A stretch of 64,000 nt of DNA, taken from contig NZ_LRPC01000001.1 of assembly GCF_001592965.1 (NCBI RefSeq), forward strand, positions 744,001 to 808,000. The letters are read 5' to 3'. The notes beneath the pieces were generated by a model. The model searched no databases. It was not told where the DNA came from and saw only the letters and a list, made by a program, of their open reading frames with translations. Below are positions 60,511 through 64,000 of the stretch, piece after piece (positions within the stretch are counted from its first letter, which is position 1; each line of letters begins with the position of its first letter). This stretch comes from Roseivirga spongicola. GTDB lineage: Bacteria > Bacteroidota > Bacteroidia > Cytophagales > Cyclobacteriaceae. The position numbers and the translations under genes were made by a program.

Positions 60511-62378
60511 ACAGAGCCTCTTTTAATTCCGAGCTTTTTCATTCTTGACTCCAGCGTAGTGGCTTTCATACCAAGGATTTTTGCAGCTCCTTTTTCGCCA
60601 CTTACCCTCCAAGATGTTCGGTTTAAAACCTCAAGGATATATTTCTTTTCAAACTGAGCCAAAGTTTCTAATTCTACAGAGTTAGAAACTTTGGTTTTTT
60701 TAGGAATCCAATCTCCAAGCTCTAGCTTATTCTCGGGCGATAGAATTACAGCCCTTTCAATTACATTCTCTAGCTCCCTAATATTTCCAGGCCATTCATA
60801 AGCCAAAAGTGCGTTTAGCGCTCTTTTAGGAATATTGGTAATTCGCTTACCTAGCTTGCCTGCAAAGCGCTCTGTGAAGTACTTAACCAAAAGCGCTATA
60901 TCTTCTTTTCGCTCGCGAAGCGGAATGCTATATACAGGGAACACATTCAATCTGTAAAACAGATCTGCTCTGAACCTGCCTTCTTCTACTTCTTCTTCAA
61001 GTCTTCTATTGGTAGCAGCAATGACTCTAACATTTACTTTTTGAGTGGTGGTGCTTCCGAGTCTTTCAAACTCACCCTCTTGCAATGCCCTCAATAGTTT
61101 TGATTGCAGCTCCAGTGGAAGCTCACCAATTTCATCCAGGAATAGTGTACCCTGATCGGCTAGTTCAAAACGGCCAATTTTACGACTGATAGCTCCTGTA
61201 AAAGCTCCTTTTTCGTGGCCGAAAAGCTCACTCTCAATCAGATTGGCTGGCAGTGCGGCACAGTTTACTTTTACTAAAGGCCTATTTCTTCTGGGTGAAA
61301 TATTGTGAATCGCCCTTGCCAACAACTCCTTTCCTGTGCCAGATTCTCCCAGAATCAGAACTGTCGCATCTGTTGCTGCCACTTGCTCACAGGTAGCTAA
61401 AACCGATTTAAAACGATCGCTTTGGGTAATGATTTCCTCAAAATTATGTTCTAGCTGAATCTCTTCTTGTAAATAAGTATTCTCGGCCTCTAGTTTGTCT
61501 TTTAGGCTTTTGACCTCCTCCATTGCAGAAAGCAATTTTTCGCTAGAAATATTTCGCTCAATTTCTGCAGCAGCCCTATCAGAGAATATCTTAATGATTT
61601 CTTGCTCGCCTGGAGAGAGGTCCAATTTTTTGTTGTTGAAAAGACCAATATGACCGATTACTTCGCCCGCTCTGTTGGTAATAGGCGCACCAAAATAGCC
61701 CTCAACCCCAGCTTCTCTGGTGTATTGCTTGTCCGTTTTTTCTTTGATGAGCAACGGTTCATTGGTTCTAAGTATAATGTCGCATGGGGTTCCGGCCACA
61801 TCGTACTCCACATTTTCCTTAATCTCATCTCCTTTATAAAAGGCCAGTGTTCTAAGCCTCGATTTGGTATGATCTGTACATTCCGAAACTAAAACCATGT
61901 GAACGTTTAGTGCCTCCGAAATGCGCTCTACCAAAGTGCGGAAAAAGTCAGTCCCAATTTTGGTGGCTGTAGCCTCAGTTATAGACTTTAAGAGTCGCTC
62001 TTGCCTCTGCCTTTGAGAAATATCCAGAATGAAGCTTACGTTGTACGCCTCTCCTTCGAACTCAATGTGATTAATAAAGATTTCTACCGGAAACTCCTCA
62101 CCATTCTTTTTTACATGGCTAGACTCAAAGCTAAGGTTCTGAACTTCCTTAGATTTCGCCCATGTTTCTGCATAGCGCTTCTCGTCAAAATTTGGATTGA
62201 TATCGAGAATAGATAGCCGTTGAAATTCCTTCAGCGAATAACCATATTGATTTATGGCAGTGTCGTTGGCAAAGTGAATCCTGCCATTTTCATCCATCCA
62301 GAAAATAGAAGCCAAGGCGCGCTCAACAGTAAACTGAGCCAATAGAGGGTGCTCCGATATGTTACTCTCGAATTTCAT
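60507..62378 (-). CDS. Sigma-54-dependent transcriptional activator with PAS and GAF domains
   Basis: A 623-residue enhancer-binding protein: PAS domain (about residues 15-125), GAF (about 140-280), a coiled linker, AAA+ domain (about 315-545) with Walker [10 protein letters not shown] (343-351), GAFTGA (391-396), Walker [11 protein letters not shown] (411-420), and a Fis-type HTH (about 580-620). GAFTGA shows it contacts sigma-54. The PAS/GAF pair senses an unknown small molecule or redox signal; no histidine kinase partner is adjacent. A palindromic site overlaps its own start codon. Confidence 0.93.
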   Translation of the reverse strand: MKFESNISEHPLLAQFTVERALASIFWMDENGRIHFANDTAINQYGYSLKEFQRLSILDINPNFDEKRYAETWAKSKEVQNLSFESSHVKKNGEEFPVEIFINHIEFEGEAYNVSFILDISQRQRQERLLKSITEATATKIGTDFFRTLVERISEALNVHMVLVSECTDHTKSRLRTLAFYKGDEIKENVEYDVAGTPCDIILRTNEPLLIKEKTDKQYTREAGVEGYFGAPITNRAGEVIGHIGLFNNKKLDLSPGEQEIIKIFSDRAAAEIERNISSEKLLSAMEEVKSLKDKLEAENTYLQEEIQLEHNFEEIITQSDRFKSVLATCEQVAATDATVLILGESGTGKELLARAIHNISPRRNRPLVKVNCAALPANLIESELFGHEKGAFTGAISRKIGRFELADQGTLFLDEIGELPLELQSKLLRALQEGEFERLGSTTTQKVNVRVIAATNRRLEEEVEEGRFRADLFYRLNVFPVYSIPLRERKEDIALLVKYFTERFAGKLGKRITNIPKRALNALLAYEWPGNIRELENVIERAVILSPENKLELGDWIPKKTKVSNSVELETLAQFEKKYILEVLNRTSWRVSGEKGAAKILGMKATTLESRMKKLGIKRGSV

Positions 62379-62398
62379 TTCCCGAAATTTCGTGATTA
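62378..62398. promoter_or_regulatory. Operator-like site overlapping the start of the sigma-54 activator
   Basis: TTTCCCGAAATTTCGTGATTA matches 18 of 21 bases of the site at 59667-59687 (read on the minus strand). Its first base is the A of the activator's ATG, so binding here could repress the activator gene itself. Confidence 0.5.
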
Positions 62399-62501
62399 AT
62401 TTAAGTAATCTGTTCTTATTTCAACCTGAATTGTCGGCCAAATGATCTTTAAGAACAACCGCGCCAAACAGTTTTCTCGTTTATCTGCCGAAACAAATAC
62501 C

Positions 62502-62960
62502 ATGAAACAAGTCGTCTTTTTACTCCTCCTACTCTCAAGCTGGCAACTTTCGGCACAAGACCCACCATACGCTAAAAAGCACTACAATTTGCAGAAAGGC
62601 GTGGCTATTCAGGGTTACGATCCTGTAAGTTATTTTAAAGCGGACTCAGCAGAAAAGGGTAAAGAATCAATAGCCTATAACCATAATGGGATTGTTTATT
62701 ACTTCAGCTCGCAAGCCAACAAGCAAGCATTTATTGAAAACCCAGCTAAATATGAGCCACAATATGGGGGCTATTGTGCTTATGCCATGGCAGATGGAGA
62801 CAAGGTGAAAATTGACCCGGAGACATTCAAGATTGTAGATGGCAAGCTCTATTTGTTTTACAATTTCAGGCTTACAAACACTCTCAAACTTTGGAATAAA
62901 GAAGAAACAGAACTGCTGCCTAAGGCTGAAATGGAATGGTTGAAAATTATTAAAAACTAA
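62502..62960 (+). CDS. Secreted YHS-domain protein
   Basis: A 152-residue protein with signal peptide ending WQLSAQ and a YHS domain (about residues 30-110, with VAIQGYDPVSYFKAD and YGGYCAYAMADGDKVKIDPE). YHS domains are linked to heavy-metal binding or transport. The start at 62502 gives a clean signal peptide. It is divergent from the sigma-54 activator gene across 123 bases. Confidence 0.85.
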   Translation: MKQVVFLLLLLSSWQLSAQDPPYAKKHYNLQKGVAIQGYDPVSYFKADSAEKGKESIAYNHNGIVYYFSSQANKQAFIENPAKYEPQYGGYCAYAMADGDKVKIDPETFKIVDGKLYLFYNFRLTNTLKLWNKEETELLPKAEMEWLKIIKN

Positions 62961-63024
62961 GCCAGAACACTATTTCCCTTTTTTAGCTCTCAAAAAGCCC
63001 TAATTTTAATCAAGACTTTTTTAA

Positions 63025-63540
63025 ATGGAACTTCAAGAAGTATCAAAATCTATCTTAAATCAGCTTATAGACGTTTCTAAGCAACTTAAAGGCGATCAGT
63101 TTAGTGAGCGACTCAATGTGCTTTCGGGCAATACAATTGGAAAGCATGTTAGACATATTATTGAATTTTTCGACCTAATGATGCTTGGTTCGGCCTCTGG
63201 CTTTGTGAACTATGATCAGCGGAGCCATGATAAAGTGATTGAGTCGAACTCTCAGTTGGCCATAGAAAAGATGCATGCGCTAAAGCAAGAGATTGATGCC
63301 ATAACAAAAGATTTTCCGATCACTCTACAGGTTAATTATGGAGCCGAGGGAGGTAAAAATCAGACTATGAACAGCTCATACTTCAGAGAGCTTCAGTATA
63401 ATATTGAACATGCCATACATCATATGGCTATTATCAAAATCGCCATTGGCGCCTGTTTCACCGAAGTGGAACTTCCGGCCAACTTTGGTGTTGCCTATTC
63501 TACAGTTAGGTATCAAAAACAGCTTGCATGTGCACAGTAA
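63025..63540 (+). CDS. DinB-like four-helix protein
   Basis: A 171-residue DinB/YfiT-type fold with metal-site helices IGKHVRHIIEFFDLMML and YNIEHAIHHMAIIKIAIG (three His in a typical arrangement). Such proteins use bacillithiol or other thiol cofactors; the exact role is unknown. Its end overlaps the next gene by 13 bases. Confidence 0.85.
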   Translation: MELQEVSKSILNQLIDVSKQLKGDQFSERLNVLSGNTIGKHVRHIIEFFDLMMLGSASGFVNYDQRSHDKVIESNSQLAIEKMHALKQEIDAITKDFPITLQVNYGAEGGKNQTMNSSYFRELQYNIEHAIHHMAIIKIAIGACFTEVELPANFGVAYSTVRYQKQLACAQ

Positions 63541-64000
63541 CTTTCTTGCCTAAGGGCGAAGAAGATTTCATTATTACTTCTAATCGTGATGAAGACCCTC
63601 AAAGGGCAACACACGAACTCACCTCTCAGAATCTAGGCGGCAGGTTGGTATATTTTCCTCAAGACCCCAAAGCTGGGGGCACTTGGTTTGCCACAGATAA
63701 AGAAAATTTCACTCTGGTTTTATTGAATGGTGGTTTTGAGAAGCATAGCCATAAACCACCATACCGTATTAGTAGAGGAATTATGCTTTTGCAATTCTTT
63801 GAAATCAATTCAGTCAAAGACTTTGTAGAGCTTTATAATTTCGATGGAATAGAACCATTCACTCTTGTTCTGATAGATCATTCAGGAAATGAAGTCAAAC
63901 TGCACCAGTTGGTTTGGTCTGGCAAAGAATTGGATCATCAGCAACTCAAAAACACTCCTCATATTTGGTCATCGTCTACGCTTTATCCGCAGCCCGTTAG
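63528..64000 (+). CDS. NRDE/TANGO2-family protein (partial, runs off the window)
   Basis: The visible 157 residues begin MCTVTFLPKGEEDFIITSNR and include DEDPQRATHEL and PKAGGTWFATDKENFTLVLL, the NRDE signature with catalytic-looking Cys2. The family has unclear function in bacteria (human TANGO2 is implicated in metabolic disease). The start overlaps the DinB-like stop by 13 bases, so the two are coupled. Confidence 0.9.
   Translation, partial: MCTVTFLPKGEEDFIITSNRDEDPQRATHELTSQNLGGRLVYFPQDPKAGGTWFATDKENFTLVLLNGGFEKHSHKPPYRISRGIMLLQFFEINSVKDFVELYNFDGIEPFTLVLIDHSGNEVKLHQLVWSGKELDHQQLKNTPHIWSSSTLYPQPV

Overview
The window looks like chromosome of a Bacteroidota bacterium, most likely a marine or soil Cytophagales relative. 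The clues are a SusC/SusD pair, a GldE-like CNNM/CorC protein next to PpiD and LptC, a DUF4783 protein before nadC, a Bacteroidota-type arginine cluster built on an N-acyl-ornithine carbamoyltransferase, many Gln-ending signal peptides, TAnnTTTG promoter boxes and dense GTCATTC-type palindromic intergenic repeats. I see no tRNA, rRNA, transposase, integrase or CRISPR array.

Layout. 0-5.6 kb: leftward envelope cluster (beta-barrel protein, TPR protein, lptC, small membrane protein, gldE-like, ppiD). 5.7-18.2 kb: housekeeping genes (anmK, NhaD-type antiporter, Fur-family regulator, universal stress protein, gpmI, nadC, EamA transporter, SUMF1-fold protein, ECF sigma factor with a membrane partner). 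18.3-27.6 kb: the complete arginine pathway on the + strand (argA-like acetyltransferase, argG, argC, argD, argF', argB, argE, argH), with its spacers invaded by palindromic repeats that in two places have become the C-terminus of an enzyme. 27.6-35.1 kb: an accessory island. 35.2-44.8 kb: glycosyltransferase, polX, EVE protein, pyrR-pyrB, hydrolase, cystathionine beta-synthase, TspO. 44.9-48.5 kb: a two-gene restriction-modification system. 48.6-64 kb: lipoprotein, plsC, SusC/SusD, NTF2-like and GIN-domain proteins, a Crp/Fnr-LysE-ATP-grasp operon, a sigma-54 activator with a likely outer-membrane target, and YHS, DinB and NRDE proteins.

The most interesting part is 28.4-32.9 kb. A lipoprotein with an HExxH zincin-like C-terminal domain (gene A) is followed by four tandem paralogues of a small secreted protein (genes B1-B4, B4 broken). 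Each spacer between B genes contains a degraded copy of the 3' end of gene A. The whole array is bracketed by diverged copies of the 3' end of argH. This is the architecture of a polymorphic effector with an immunity-gene cassette array, built by repeated recombination at the argH 3' end. The effector/immunity roles are inferred; the repeated architecture is read directly from the sequence.

Other points of note are a PolX whose polymerase catalytic acidic residues are substituted while its PHP site is intact, an HsdR_N-HsdM fusion with a separate HsdS and no translocase gene, an argF' with alanine at the residue thought to choose acetyl- versus succinyl-ornithine, and a 21-bp palindromic motif shared by the sigma-54 activator gene and the gene beside it.
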